64,000 nt of DNA from Palauibacter sp965216145 (GTDB taxonomy: Bacteria; Gemmatimonadota; Gemmatimonadetes; Palauibacterales; Palauibacteraceae): the NCBI RefSeq assembly GCF_965216145.1, contig NZ_OZ244149.1, positions 1,612,001 through 1,676,000 of the forward strand. Direction: 5' to 3'. A program made the translations under genes and the position numbers. Shown one piece after another: positions 17,436-26,609 of the stretch. A model generated the notes under the pieces. It was given only the letters and a program-made list of their open reading frames with translations, searched no databases and was not told where the DNA came from. Position 1 is the stretch's first letter. Each line of letters begins with the position of its first letter.

Positions 17436-19739
17436 ATGAACGGCATCGAGCGCGAGAAGATCGGTCCTATGACGCTGCGCGCGTGGGGGCTGCTGACCTC
17501 GCTCACCGTCTGGGCCCTCTACCTGCTGACCCTCGCGCCGACGACCGGTTTCTGGGACGCGTCGGAGTACGTGACCACGGCGCACATCCTCGGGCTGCCG
17601 CACCCGCCGGGGAACCCGTTCTTCGTCCTCGTCGGCCGCGTGTGGGACCTGCTGCTCGGGTTCACCGGGCTCCCCGTCGCGCTGAGGATCAATGCGCTCG
17701 GCGCCACCCTGTCTGCGGGGGCCAGCTTCTTCTGGTTCCTGACCGTCGCGCGCATCGTCGCCCGCTTCCGCCAGGACCGGCGCGAAGTGCTGGTGGCCTC
17801 GATCGTCGCCGTCTGGATCGGGGCCACCGCCTTCACGGTGTGGACCCAATCGAACCTGAACGAGAAGGTCTATCCCCTCTCGATGTTCATCGTCGCCCTG
17901 GTGAGCTATCTGGCCATGGTCTGGCTGGCCGAGGCGGACACCTCCCGCGGCAACCGGCTCCTCGTCCTGATGGCGCTCCTGCTCGGTCTGGGATGGTCCA
18001 ACCACACCATGTCGTTGCTGCCGGGACTGGCCCTCGCCGCCTTCGTACTCCTGCACCGCTGGCGCGCTGCGCTGAATCCGCGCGTCCTCGGGCTCGGGGT
18101 CGCGCTGCTCGCGGTCGGCTACTCCCTGCAACTCCTCTTCGTTCCCATCCGTTCGGCGCAGAACCCGATCATCGACGAGGCCGATCCGGAGTGTCCCACG
18201 CTCGTTTCGGCCATCACGCCGAAGCGGATCACCGACCGTTACGGAAAGAGCAAGGTCGCCGTGGCGTGCGAGCCGCTCGCGCTGTCGCTTATTCGCGACC
18301 AGTACGCCCCGCCACCGATCGAGCTGCGCCAAGCGCCGCTCTCGGCGCAGCTGGCCAACTACTGGCAATACTTCGACTGGCAGTGGGCGCGCTCCCTGCC
18401 ACCGGGCGCCCGGCTTGCCGCGAGCATCCTCTTTCTCTTCCTCGCCCTGGTCGGCCTGTGGACCCACCTGCGGAACGACCGGAAGACGTTCATCTATGCC
18501 GGCACGCTCTTCTTCACGGTCACGCTGCTGCTCGTCTACTACCTCAACTTCAGGTACGGCTACTCGATCTACTGGGAAGAGGCGCCCGGCGTCGCGGCGC
18601 ACGAGGTCCGCGAACGGGACTACTTCTTCATCATCGGCTTCCAGTTATGGGGGATCTACGCCGGGCTGGGACTCGTCTCGCTGTGGGGGCGGTGGACCGC
18701 GTCCGAGCCGTCCGGCGTCCCGGAGCGGCCCCCGGGCTTCAGCGCTCGCCACCGGAAAGCGGCCGCGCTCCTCGCTGTCGGACTCATCCCCTTCGTCTTC
18801 AACTTCACCCGCGCGGACCGAAGCGACGAGCGGGCGGCCCGCAACTGGGCGCACAACATGCTGCAGTCGGTCGAACCGTACGCCGTCCTGTTCACGTACG
18901 GCGACAACGACACCTTCCCGCTGTGGTATCTGCAGGAGGTGGAGGGAATCCGGCGCGACGTGACCGTCATCGTTCAGTCGTATCTGGGGACGGACTGGTA
19001 TCACCGACAGTTGCGCCGGCTGACGAAGCCGTGCGAGCCGGACGAATCCCCGGAGGATGCTCCCACGACCACCGTGTGCCAGCGGCCGTTCGATCCGGCG
19101 ACGGCGGCGGATCTGTACGCCGACATGGCCGTGACGCCGCCGGCGCGTTCGGCCGTCCCTCCGCCGAGTGCGGGTATCGATGACCTCTCTCGGGGACAGT
19201 CCGTCCCCGAGGACTCGACCTACCGGCTCGGTGACTGGATCTCGGGGACGGTGCGTGGAGGCGACATCCTGCCGCCACCGGACATTCGAGTGTTTCAGAT
19301 CGCGCGGCAGTCGCTGGGAGATCGGCCGGTCTATTTCGCCGCGACGGCTCCGGCGGTTTGGAGCAGATGGCAACTGCAACCTTACCTCGTGCGCCACGGG
19401 CTTGCCTTCAAGCTCGTGGACGCTCCGCTTCAGGCATCGGAGACCCTCGTGGATCTGCGCGAGTACTTTCCCGGGTCCGCGCTGCCGACGTGGAACGACC
19501 GGATACGCACGGGGGCACTGCTGGAAGAGGTGTTTCTCGTCAACGACCTCCTCGAATGGGAGGAGTGGCCGGAGCCGTCCACGCGGTCGAGCATCCCCAC
19601 CGCGTACTATGCGGCGCACGCCGTCCAGGGAATCTCGGAGGAGTTGCACGGAAACGTGGAAGCTGCGGAACGGGCGTATCGGCGCGCGAACCACTTCGCG
19701 CGGCTCGCGGCTTCCGGCGGGGAGTCGCCCTCGGACTGA
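17436..19739 (+). CDS. DUF2723 membrane protein, glycosyltransferase-C-like, second copy
   Basis: This 767-residue paralogue of the preceding gene begins with the same MNGIEREKIGPMTLR and retains every landmark: TTGFWDASEYVTTAHILG, LPHPPGNP, TQSNLNEKVYPLS, GLGWSNHTMSLLPG and the soluble domain YGDNDTFPLWYLQEVEGIR. The two differ mainly in the C-terminal domain, for example CxP spacing and the loop with TPPARSAVPPPSAG. The start ATG at 17436 is preceded by GGGAGCGACCTG. Two adjacent full-length copies imply either gene dosage or different target preference. It ends in a helical segment (EAAERAYRRANHFARL) resembling a single TPR-like hairpin. The next gene is convergent. Confidence 0.88.
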   Translation: MNGIEREKIGPMTLRAWGLLTSLTVWALYLLTLAPTTGFWDASEYVTTAHILGLPHPPGNPFFVLVGRVWDLLLGFTGLPVALRINALGATLSAGASFFWFLTVARIVARFRQDRREVLVASIVAVWIGATAFTVWTQSNLNEKVYPLSMFIVALVSYLAMVWLAEADTSRGNRLLVLMALLLGLGWSNHTMSLLPGLALAAFVLLHRWRAALNPRVLGLGVALLAVGYSLQLLFVPIRSAQNPIIDEADPECPTLVSAITPKRITDRYGKSKVAVACEPLALSLIRDQYAPPPIELRQAPLSAQLANYWQYFDWQWARSLPPGARLAASILFLFLALVGLWTHLRNDRKTFIYAGTLFFTVTLLLVYYLNFRYGYSIYWEEAPGVAAHEVRERDYFFIIGFQLWGIYAGLGLVSLWGRWTASEPSGVPERPPGFSARHRKAAALLAVGLIPFVFNFTRADRSDERAARNWAHNMLQSVEPYAVLFTYGDNDTFPLWYLQEVEGIRRDVTVIVQSYLGTDWYHRQLRRLTKPCEPDESPEDAPTTTVCQRPFDPATAADLYADMAVTPPARSAVPPPSAGIDDLSRGQSVPEDSTYRLGDWISGTVRGGDILPPPDIRVFQIARQSLGDRPVYFAATAPAVWSRWQLQPYLVRHGLAFKLVDAPLQASETLVDLREYFPGSALPTWNDRIRTGALLEEVFLVNDLLEWEEWPEPSTRSSIPTAYYAAHAVQGISEELHGNVEAAERAYRRANHFARLAASGGESPSD

Positions 19740-19757
19740 CTTGCCGGGCCCGCGCGG

Positions 19758-20234
19758 CTACATGGGCCGGATGGTACCCAGCACCGTCACGATCAGGATC
19801 AGCGCGCCATTGATCGAGGCCACGATCGCGTTCGTCTTCCGGAAGCGAACGAACGAAGCGCTATCCTCGCCGGCGTTGGCGGAGGCTTCCGCCGCGCGTG
19901 CGAGCCTTCCCGAGTTGGGGATCTGGATCGCCACAGCGAGCGCGAAGGCGATCAGGCCGAGCACCTGCATCTGGAACTGCCAGTGCGGTGTGAGCCGGAA
20001 GACTCCGTAGCCACCCATCCCGGCGAGACCGAAGCCGGCGATCGTGGTCAGCAGCATGCCGAGGAGCCCGGGGCCCCTCAGCAGCCGGTGGCTGGCGCGG
20101 TAGGCGAACGCGATGATGGTTCGGTCGCCCGTCTGGTTCGCGCGGACGGCGAACAGGGCGATCGACAGGGTGACCCCGAACCACAGCGCGAGGCCGATCA
20201 GGTGCAGGAACAGCATGATTCCGCGTATGTCCAT
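19758..20234 (-). CDS. Small 4-TM membrane protein, DUF2269/CopD-like
   Basis: This 158-residue protein starts at the ATG complementary to 20232-20234 (MDIRGIMLFLHLIGLALWFG). A longer frame upstream would overlap the divergent oxidase and is not used. Four hydrophobic segments are visible (about residues 5-25, 48-68, 85-102 and 135-155). The first carries the LHLIGLALWFG pattern of CopD/DUF2269-type proteins, where the His may coordinate heme or metal. A charged Ala-rich stretch (RLARAAEASANAGED) precedes the last helix. It is divergent from the FAD oxidase and convergent with the second DUF2723 gene. Role not known. Confidence 0.75.
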   Translation of the reverse strand: MDIRGIMLFLHLIGLALWFGVTLSIALFAVRANQTGDRTIIAFAYRASHRLLRGPGLLGMLLTTIAGFGLAGMGGYGVFRLTPHWQFQMQVLGLIAFALAVAIQIPNSGRLARAAEASANAGEDSASFVRFRKTNAIVASINGALILIVTVLGTIRPM

Positions 20235-20336
20235 GCGGCCAAAGTCCGCGCCGCGAGGGCACGGGTCAAGGGACGCGGCCCGGGCGCTTGAGCGGCCGCG
20301 TTTGACGAACGATGGGGTCGGCGGGCAACGTCCGGC

Positions 20337-21746
20337 ATGAGCACAGTTACCCGGACGGCTACGCAGACGATGGAGACGGCGCTCCCCGCGTCGCTCGAGC
20401 GCGAACTCGAGCAGCAGCTCGGCGACCGGTTCACGACCGGCGAAGCCATGCGCCGCCAGCACGGCGAGGGCGAGTCGTTCCACGCCAACCAGCCGCCCGA
20501 CGCGGTGACCTTCCCGGAGACGACCGCCGAGGTGTCGGCGATCGTGCGCGCCTGCCACGACCACGACGTCCCCGTCATCGGGTTCGGGGCCGGGACCTCG
20601 CTGGAGGGGCATGTGGCCGCGCTACGCGGCGGGGTGACGATCGCGACGAGCGGGCTGACGCGCCTGGTGGAACTCAACCCCGAGGACATGGACTGTCGCG
20701 TCGAGGCGGGGATGACGCGGAAGGGGCTGGAGCAGCACCTCAAGGGGACGGGCCTCTTCTTCCCCATCGATCCGGGCGCGGACGCCAGCCTGGGCGGCAT
20801 GGCGGCGACGGGCGCCTCGGGGACGACCACCGTCCGCTACGGCGCGATGCGCGAGAACGTGCTCGGACTGACCGTCGTGCTCGCGGACGGGACCGTGATC
20901 CGGACGGGCGGGCGGGCGCGAAAGTCATCGGCGGGCTACGACCTCACGCGGCTCTTCCTGGGTTCGGAGGGGACGCTCGGCATCATCACCGAGGTTTTGC
21001 TCCGGCTGCACGGGATTCCGGAGGCGATCGCCTCGGCGGTGTGCTCCTTCCCGACGCTGGCCGACGCCGTGGACGCCGTGATCTACACGATTCAGAGCGG
21101 CGTGCCGGTGGCCCGCGTGGAACTGCTTGACGACGTGCAGATGGACGCGGTGAACCGCTTCTCGGATTTCGACTATCCGGTGCGGCCCACGCTCTTCTTC
21201 GAGTTCCACGGGACGGCCGCCGGGGTCGAGGAACAGTCCGGAGAGGTTGCCGCGATCGCGAAGGAACTGGGCGGGACGGACTTCGAGTGGGCCACGCGGG
21301 CCGAGGAGCGGTCGCGGCTGTGGGCGGCGCGGCACGAGGCCTACTACGCCTCGCTCGCGCTGCGGCCGGGAGCGCGCGGATGGGCGACGGATGTCTGCGT
21401 CCCGATCTCGTCGCTGGCCGACTGTCTCCTCAAGACGCGCGAGGACATCGACGCCGAGGGCCTGCTGGCGCCGATCGTCGCGCACGCGGGGGACGGCAAC
21501 TTCCACGTCCTGTTCATCATCGACCCGGACGACGCCGAGGAGATGGCCCGGGCGAAGCGGGTGAACACGCGCATGATCGAGCATGCGATCGCCGTCGGAG
21601 GGACGTGCACCGGCGAGCACGGGGTCGGGTACGGCAAGATCCCGTACCTGAGGGCGCAGCACGGCGAGGCGGTCGACGTCATGGGCTCCATCAAGCAGGC
21701 GCTCGACCCGAAAGGCCTCATGAACCCGGGAAAGGTGGTCGCATGA
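20337..21746 (+). CDS. FAD-linked oxidase, GlcD / D-lactate dehydrogenase type
   Basis: This 469-residue enzyme of the FAD_binding_4 plus FAD-oxidase C-terminal family oxidises a 2-hydroxy acid (glycolate, D-lactate or similar) and passes electrons to the respiratory chain. Seen: the PP-loop-type FAD motif IGFGAGTSLEGHVAAL near 82-97, PIDPGADASLGGMAATGASG near 145-164, SSAGYDLTRLFLGSEGTLG near 205, and the C-terminal HAGDGNFHV and GEHGVGYGK motifs. Length and order fit GlcD; partner subunits (GlcE, GlcF) are not adjacent, which favours a single-subunit D-lactate-type enzyme. The ATG at 20337 opens a 102-bp divergent promoter gap with the gene at 20234. The stop overlaps the next start (ATGA). 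Confidence 0.9.
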   Translation: MSTVTRTATQTMETALPASLERELEQQLGDRFTTGEAMRRQHGEGESFHANQPPDAVTFPETTAEVSAIVRACHDHDVPVIGFGAGTSLEGHVAALRGGVTIATSGLTRLVELNPEDMDCRVEAGMTRKGLEQHLKGTGLFFPIDPGADASLGGMAATGASGTTTVRYGAMRENVLGLTVVLADGTVIRTGGRARKSSAGYDLTRLFLGSEGTLGIITEVLLRLHGIPEAIASAVCSFPTLADAVDAVIYTIQSGVPVARVELLDDVQMDAVNRFSDFDYPVRPTLFFEFHGTAAGVEEQSGEVAAIAKELGGTDFEWATRAEERSRLWAARHEAYYASLALRPGARGWATDVCVPISSLADCLLKTREDIDAEGLLAPIVAHAGDGNFHVLFIIDPDDAEEMARAKRVNTRMIEHAIAVGGTCTGEHGVGYGKIPYLRAQHGEAVDVMGSIKQALDPKGLMNPGKVVA

Positions 21747-23287
21747 CGATCGACAGCGGCGTCGGGCGTGACCGGCGAACGGAGGGTGGCCGGCGGACGG
21801 CGTGGGGGCTGGTGACCGCGTGGCTGGTGACCCTCGCTTTCGCGGCATGCGCTTCCCCCGAGAGCGGGGAACAGGCGGTGGGGGCGGGAGAGGTCGCGGA
21901 CCTCGTCATCCTCGGCGGCCGGGTCATGGACCCGGAGACGCGGCTGGACGCCATGCGCGATGTCGCGGTCTCCGACGGACGGATCACGGCCGTAGCGGAG
22001 GGAGGCGTCGCGGGACGGGACACGATCGATGCGTCGGGTCTCGTCGTGGCGCCGGGGTTCGTCGACCTGCACGCGCACGGACAGGACACGGTGAGCGCGA
22101 AGCTGCAGGCGCTCGATGGCGTGACCACCGCGCTCGAGATGGAAATCGGGGTGTATCCGATGGCCGAATGGGTCGCCTCACGCGAGGGGACGGCGCCCAT
22201 CCACTTCGGAGCGACCGTGAGCCACCCGGGCGCGCGCGTGAAGCTGATCACGGGCGTGGACGTGGGCCACTCGACGATGACGCCGCCGGGGGAAGCCAGC
22301 GCCTTCGAGTCCGAGGCGGTGTACGGGGCGCTCGATGACGATCAGCTCCTCGAACTCAACGGACTCATGGCCTCCGGTCTGCAGGAGGGCGGACTCGGGA
22401 TCGGGTTCGGGATCACGTACACGCCGGGTGCGTCACGGACGGAGATCTACCGCGCCTTCCAGCTCGCGGCCGCGCAGGGGGCCCCGGCCTACGTCCACAT
22501 CCGCGGCGAGAACTCGGGCGGGACGCTGGGCGCCTTTCAGGAGGTGATCGCGAACGCGCTCGCGACGGGGGCCTCGCTCCACATCGTCCACATGAACTCG
22601 AGCGCGGACGAGATGGCGCGCACGACGCTGGAGATGATCCGCGGGGCCCGCGAGCGGGGGATCGATATCACCACGGAGTCCTACCCCTACACGGCGGGCT
22701 CGACGCGGATCGAGTCCGCCCTGTTCGACTCGTGGGAGGGTCTGACCGACGAGGAGTACAGCCGTCTGCAGTGGTCGGGGACGCCGGAGCGGCTCAACGC
22801 CGAGAGCTTCCGGCGCTACCGGGAGCAGGGCGGCTGGGTCGTGATCCACGGGAGGAACGAGGAGACGAACGAGTGGATCGTCGCGCAGCCCGACGTCATC
22901 GTGGCGAGCGACGGGATCCCCTACCTGTACACAGCGATCCATCCGCGGGGGGCCGGGACGTACTCGCGGGTCCTCGGACACTACGTCCGCGAGCGTGGCG
23001 CGCTGAGCCTCATGGACGCGCTCGCGAAGATGACGATCCTGCCGGCGCAGCGGGTGGAGGGATTCGCCCCGGTCATGGCGCGGAAGGGCAGGGTGCAGGT
23101 CGGTGCGGACGCGGACCTCACCGTGTTCGATCCGGAGACGATCATCGACCGCTCGACGTACGCGGATCCGGCGGCGCCGTCGGAGGGCGTCATGTACGTC
23201 CTCGTCGAAGGGACCGCGGTGGTCCGGGACGGAGAGATCGTGCCGGGCGTCTACCCGGGCCAGCCGATCACCAGCGGCACGCGGTAG
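21743..23287 (+). CDS. D-aminoacylase-type amidohydrolase, lipoprotein
   Basis: This 514-residue protein starts at the ATG at 21743, overlapping the upstream stop. A cytosolic-looking N-terminus is followed by a hydrophobic segment and lipobox FAAC (about residue 35), so it is an exported, lipid-anchored version of a normally cytoplasmic family. The amidohydrolase signature is clear: DLVILGGRVMDPETRLD, then VVAPGFVDLHAHGQD with the HxH metal ligands, then HIRGENSGGTLG and ASDGIPYLYTAIHPRGAGTY toward the C-terminus, typical of N-acyl-D-amino-acid deacylases. The predicted reaction is hydrolysis of N-acyl-D-amino acids or a related dipeptide-like substrate. Coupling to a D-2-hydroxyacid-type oxidase suggests use of D-configured compounds, but this is inference. 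Confidence 0.85.
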   Translation: MTIDSGVGRDRRTEGGRRTAWGLVTAWLVTLAFAACASPESGEQAVGAGEVADLVILGGRVMDPETRLDAMRDVAVSDGRITAVAEGGVAGRDTIDASGLVVAPGFVDLHAHGQDTVSAKLQALDGVTTALEMEIGVYPMAEWVASREGTAPIHFGATVSHPGARVKLITGVDVGHSTMTPPGEASAFESEAVYGALDDDQLLELNGLMASGLQEGGLGIGFGITYTPGASRTEIYRAFQLAAAQGAPAYVHIRGENSGGTLGAFQEVIANALATGASLHIVHMNSSADEMARTTLEMIRGARERGIDITTESYPYTAGSTRIESALFDSWEGLTDEEYSRLQWSGTPERLNAESFRRYREQGGWVVIHGRNEETNEWIVAQPDVIVASDGIPYLYTAIHPRGAGTYSRVLGHYVRERGALSLMDALAKMTILPAQRVEGFAPVMARKGRVQVGADADLTVFDPETIIDRSTYADPAAPSEGVMYVLVEGTAVVRDGEIVPGVYPGQPITSGTR

Positions 23288-23317
23288 CGCTCGGCTCTCC
23301 CGAACCTCGTCCCCGCG

Positions 23318-24522
23318 GTGACGTTTCCCCTCGCGCTCGCAGCCGTCACGCTCGTCGTTTGGGCGGGCATCGCGCTGACCGTCATCTACAGCGAACTCAA
23401 GGTTCTCCGCCTCGAGGAAGTGGCGCCTCCCCGCGCGGACGATCCCCCGCCTCCCCGTCTCTCCGTGATCGTGGCGGCCAGGAACGAGGAGCGGTCGGTG
23501 GAGGAGGCGCTCCGCTCACTGCTCGCCCTCCGCTACCCGGACTTCGAGGTCCTCTTCGTGAACGACCGCTCCGAGGACCGCACGGGCGAGATCGCCGTAC
23601 GGTTGGCGGGCGACGACGACCGGCTCTCGGTGATCGAAGTGAAGGAACTTCCCGCCGGCTGGTTCGGTAAGAACCACGCCGCCCAACGGGGTGCGGACGC
23701 GGCTGTGGGGAGCTTCTGCTCTTCACCGATGGCGACATCCGCTTCGCACCGGAAGCTGTGGCGCTCGGTGTGCGGCATCTCATGCGCGAGCGCCTCGACC
23801 ATCTCAGCGCGGGCCCCGGAATCGTGGTCAGCGGCCGCATGCTTCGGGCTTCCATGATGGCCCTCCGCCTCTGCATCTCCGCTACGCTCCGTCTCTGGAA
23901 GGTCCGCGATCCTCGGAGTTCGGCCTTCATGGGTGTCGGCGCCTATACGATCATGCGCGCCGACGCGTACCGGGCCATCGGAGGCCACCGAAGCGTCGCT
24001 CTGCGGCCCGACGAAGATCTCAGGATGGGTCAACTCGTGAAGACGTCGGGGCTGCGGTCGGACTTCCTCAACGGCGAAGCGATGATCTCGTGCCCCTGGT
24101 ACGATTCCCTCGGCGGTTTCATTCGCGGGACGGAGAAGAACCTCTTCGCCGCCCGGAACTACCGTCTCTCGGAGGCGCTGGTCGCCAGCGCCGGGTTGTT
24201 GTGGCTTGCGATCGCTCCCATCGTGCTGGCGCCGCTGCTGTGGGCGACCGGCGAGATCGCGCCCGCCGCCGTCTTCGCCGCCAGCCTGCTCGCCAGCTGG
24301 CTGCCGGCGATGACCGTACTGAGGGATGACGCCTACCCCTGGTGGACCGGCCTCCTCCTTCCGCTCGCCATCGTGATCGTGGCGTACGCACTGTTGCGCT
24401 CCACGATTCTCGCCATGGTGCGCGGGGTCGAGTGGGGAGGGCCTCCGGTCCCTCTGTCGGAGCTGCGCGCGGCGCGGGTTCGGCCGGGAAGAGGCGCAGA
24501 AAGAATGGGAGGCCAACCGTAG
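23318..24522 (+). pseudogene. GT2 family glycosyltransferase, frameshifted
   Basis: The GTG at 23318 begins a membrane anchor (LALAAVTLVVWAGIALTVIY) followed by the GT2 nucleotide-binding start LSVIVAARNEERSVEEAL and VLFVNDRSEDRTGEIA. After GADAAVG the frame is lost at the G-run 23707-23710. Moving back one base gives ELLLFTDGDIRFAPEAV, containing the DxD motif, and the rest of a normal enzyme (RPDEDLRMGQLV, then three C-terminal membrane helices) to 24522. Insertion of one G into the run restores a single protein of about 402 residues. The family transfers sugars to lipid carriers or carotenoid-type acceptors; the substrate is unknown. It may be a homopolymer error rather than a real lesion. 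Confidence 0.8.
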
Positions 24523-24567
24523 GGAGCGAGAGGTCGTCTGGCGGCCCTTGGGAGGCCCTGTGAAGCG

Positions 24568-24604
24568 TTAAGCCAATTGAAGATTGAACTTTCAATTGGC
24601 TTAA
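24568..24604. terminator. Bidirectional hairpin between convergent genes
   Basis: A perfect 14-bp inverted repeat, TTAAGCCAATTGAA at 24568-24581 and its complement at 24591-24604, surrounds a 9-nt loop. It lies between the convergent glycosyltransferase and argR; its right arm overlaps the argR stop. It is strikingly A+T-rich for this genome and has no long T-run, so termination is inferred from position and structure only. Confidence 0.6.
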
Positions 24605-25092
24605 GACCGATGCAGGGACGCTGACTCCTCGAGTGCTTGAGATAGGGTAGGGCGACTCAGAGACCGGACTGAGCCGGCATCCCGGCACAGCACGAGGATC
24701 GAATCATCTCCCGCGACCGTCGCGACGACGCCATCGATGCCGGACTCGTCGATCGCGACCGCGACCGCGTTGGCGCAGCCGCTCAGCGTGCGAATCGCGA
24801 GCAGCGCGTCGCCCGGGCCGATCTCCAGCGCGAACTCGCTCAGGGCCGTCTCCAGCACGCGCCGGGGGTTCGGCGGCGCACTCTCGGGCCCGGGACGGGT
24901 GTATCGCGGCCCGGCGGCTCCGGGCAGCTTCACGATTCCGAGGCGCTGAATGTCCCGCGACAGCGTAGCCTGGGTCGTCGAAACGCCCTCGCGCGCGAGG
25001 GCCCCCACGAGTTCGGTCTGGGTCTGGATCGGCCGTTCGTCGATGATGCGCAGGATCGCGCGCTCACGCGCTCTACGGAGCATGGGCCTCAT
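24601..25092 (-). CDS. argR: Arginine repressor ArgR
   Basis: This 163-residue transcription factor binds ARG-box operators in the presence of L-arginine. The N-terminal winged helix contains RAILRIIDERPIQTQTELV and the recognition part TQATLSRDIQRLGIVKL (about residues 40-57). The C-terminal oligomerisation and arginine-binding domain has GCANAVAVAIDESGIDGVVATVAGDDSI-type text, with the conserved GDD loop at about 127. Length fits the family. The ATG at 25092 overlaps the argH stop; a second ATG at 25083 is possible. It is the last gene of argG-argH-argR, so it probably represses its own operon. The hairpin at 24568 abuts the stop. Confidence 0.93.
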   Translation of the reverse strand: MRPMLRRARERAILRIIDERPIQTQTELVGALAREGVSTTQATLSRDIQRLGIVKLPGAAGPRYTRPGPESAPPNPRRVLETALSEFALEIGPGDALLAIRTLSGCANAVAVAIDESGIDGVVATVAGDDSILVLCRDAGSVRSLSRPTLSQALEESASLHRS

Positions 25093-26588
25093 CCCAGCAC
25101 CTCGTCCAGCAGCCGCTCCTCGAGATAGGCGCGGCGGATCGGCGGGTCCGGGCGGTCATCGAGCCAGCGCTCCAGTTCCGCCACTTCCCGGTCGGCGGTC
25201 TGGAGCTGCTCCAGCACGCGACCGGGCGCCGGCCCGCCCGGCGAGTCGTGCGCGGTGACCGCGGCTTCCGGCCGCAACACCTCGTGCACGTCGTCCCCCG
25301 CCATGGGGCAGCACGCCCGCAGCGTCTCGAGGTCCAGATCCCACAGCTCCACGCCCGCCCCCTCGGCGATCCGCACCGCCTCGCCGACCTGGTGGTGCGC
25401 GGTGCGGAACGGAACGCCGCGTCGGACGAGGTGGTCCGCGAGTTCGGTCGCCGTCAGCATGCCGCCGGCCAGCGCCGCCTCCATCGCATCCGTCCGGTAC
25501 ACCACCCCGCGGGCGATCGCGATGGCGGCCGCGAGCGACCAGTCCGCGGTGTCGAGCGAGTCGAAGAGCCGCTCCTTGTCTTCCTGAAAGTCGCTGTTGA
25601 AGGTGAGCGGAAGCCCCTTCACGAGCGCGAGCAGCGCCGTCACGTTGCCGATCGCGCGCGCCGACTTGCCGCGCAGGATCTCCGCCGCCTCCGGGTTCTT
25701 CTTCTGCGGCATGATGCTGCTGCCCTGCGACACCGAGTCGTCCAGTTCGATGAAGCCGAACTCCCGCGTGGACCAGAGGACGATCTCGTCCGCCCAGCGG
25801 GACAGGTGCACGAGGAGCAGCGCGCACGCGTAGGCCGCGTCGAGCACGTAGTCGCGGTCGCCCACGATGTGCATGCTGTTCGCGAAGGTGCGGTCGAATC
25901 CCAGGAGGGCCGCGCAGCGCGCCGGGTCGATGGGGAACGAGGAGCCCGCCAGCGCCCCCGCCCCGAGGGGCGATACCCCCGCCGAGTCGTGCGCGGCCTT
26001 GAGCCGCTCCGCATCGGAGCGCAGCGCGACCACATGGGCCAGCAGGTGGTGTGCGAGGCTGACCGGCTGGCCCCGCTGCAGGTGGGTGTAGCCGGGCAGG
26101 AAGGTCTTCCGGTACGCGGCCGCCTGCCCGGTCAGCACGCGCTGCATCCCGGCCACTCCGGCGAGGAGGTCCTCGAGGCGCTCGCGCACGTAGAGCCGCA
26201 GGGCGACTGCCGTCTGGTCGTTCCGGCTCCGCGCCGTGTGGAGCCGCTTGCCGGCCTCGCCCACGCGCTCGACGAGCGTGCGCTCGATCCAGCTGTGCAC
26301 GTCCTCGTCGGGCCCCTCGACCTCGAGCCGTCCGGTCTCCACCTCCGTCAGCATCCGGGACAGCCCGGACAGGATGAGGTCGCTGTCCTCCTCGTCCAGG
26401 ATCCCCGTCTCCCGCAGCATCCGCGCGTGCGCAAGACTGGCGAGGAGGTCGTGCCGGACCAGCCGGCGGTCGAAGTGCAGCGAGCCGGTGAACTCGTGAA
26501 TCACCGGATGGAGCGGGCCATCGAAGCGCCCGCTCCAGAGAACGTCGCCGGGCGTCCCCGTGTCGGGTCCGTCTACGTCGGACGCCAC
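25089..26588 (-). CDS. argH: Argininosuccinate lyase
   Basis: This 499-residue enzyme splits argininosuccinate to arginine and fumarate, the last step of arginine synthesis, as a cytosolic homotetramer. The start is GTG at 26588, 21 nt after argG. It has TARSRNDQTAVALRLYVRE near 115-135, the GYTHLQRGQPVSLAHH segment with the catalytic-base His region near 160, and the superfamily signature GSSIMPQKKNPEA near 285. A somewhat long C-terminal region (VTAHDSPGGPAPGRVLEQL) ends the protein; typical family length is about 460. Its stop overlaps the argR start. Expression is probably coupled to argG and repressed by ArgR. Confidence 0.95.
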   Translation of the reverse strand: MASDVDGPDTGTPGDVLWSGRFDGPLHPVIHEFTGSLHFDRRLVRHDLLASLAHARMLRETGILDEEDSDLILSGLSRMLTEVETGRLEVEGPDEDVHSWIERTLVERVGEAGKRLHTARSRNDQTAVALRLYVRERLEDLLAGVAGMQRVLTGQAAAYRKTFLPGYTHLQRGQPVSLAHHLLAHVVALRSDAERLKAAHDSAGVSPLGAGALAGSSFPIDPARCAALLGFDRTFANSMHIVGDRDYVLDAAYACALLLVHLSRWADEIVLWSTREFGFIELDDSVSQGSSIMPQKKNPEAAEILRGKSARAIGNVTALLALVKGLPLTFNSDFQEDKERLFDSLDTADWSLAAAIAIARGVVYRTDAMEAALAGGMLTATELADHLVRRGVPFRTAHHQVGEAVRIAEGAGVELWDLDLETLRACCPMAGDDVHEVLRPEAAVTAHDSPGGPAPGRVLEQLQTADREVAELERWLDDRPDPPIRRAYLEERLLDEVLG

Positions 26589-26609
26589 GGGCCGGTTACC
26601 CAGGGCTTT

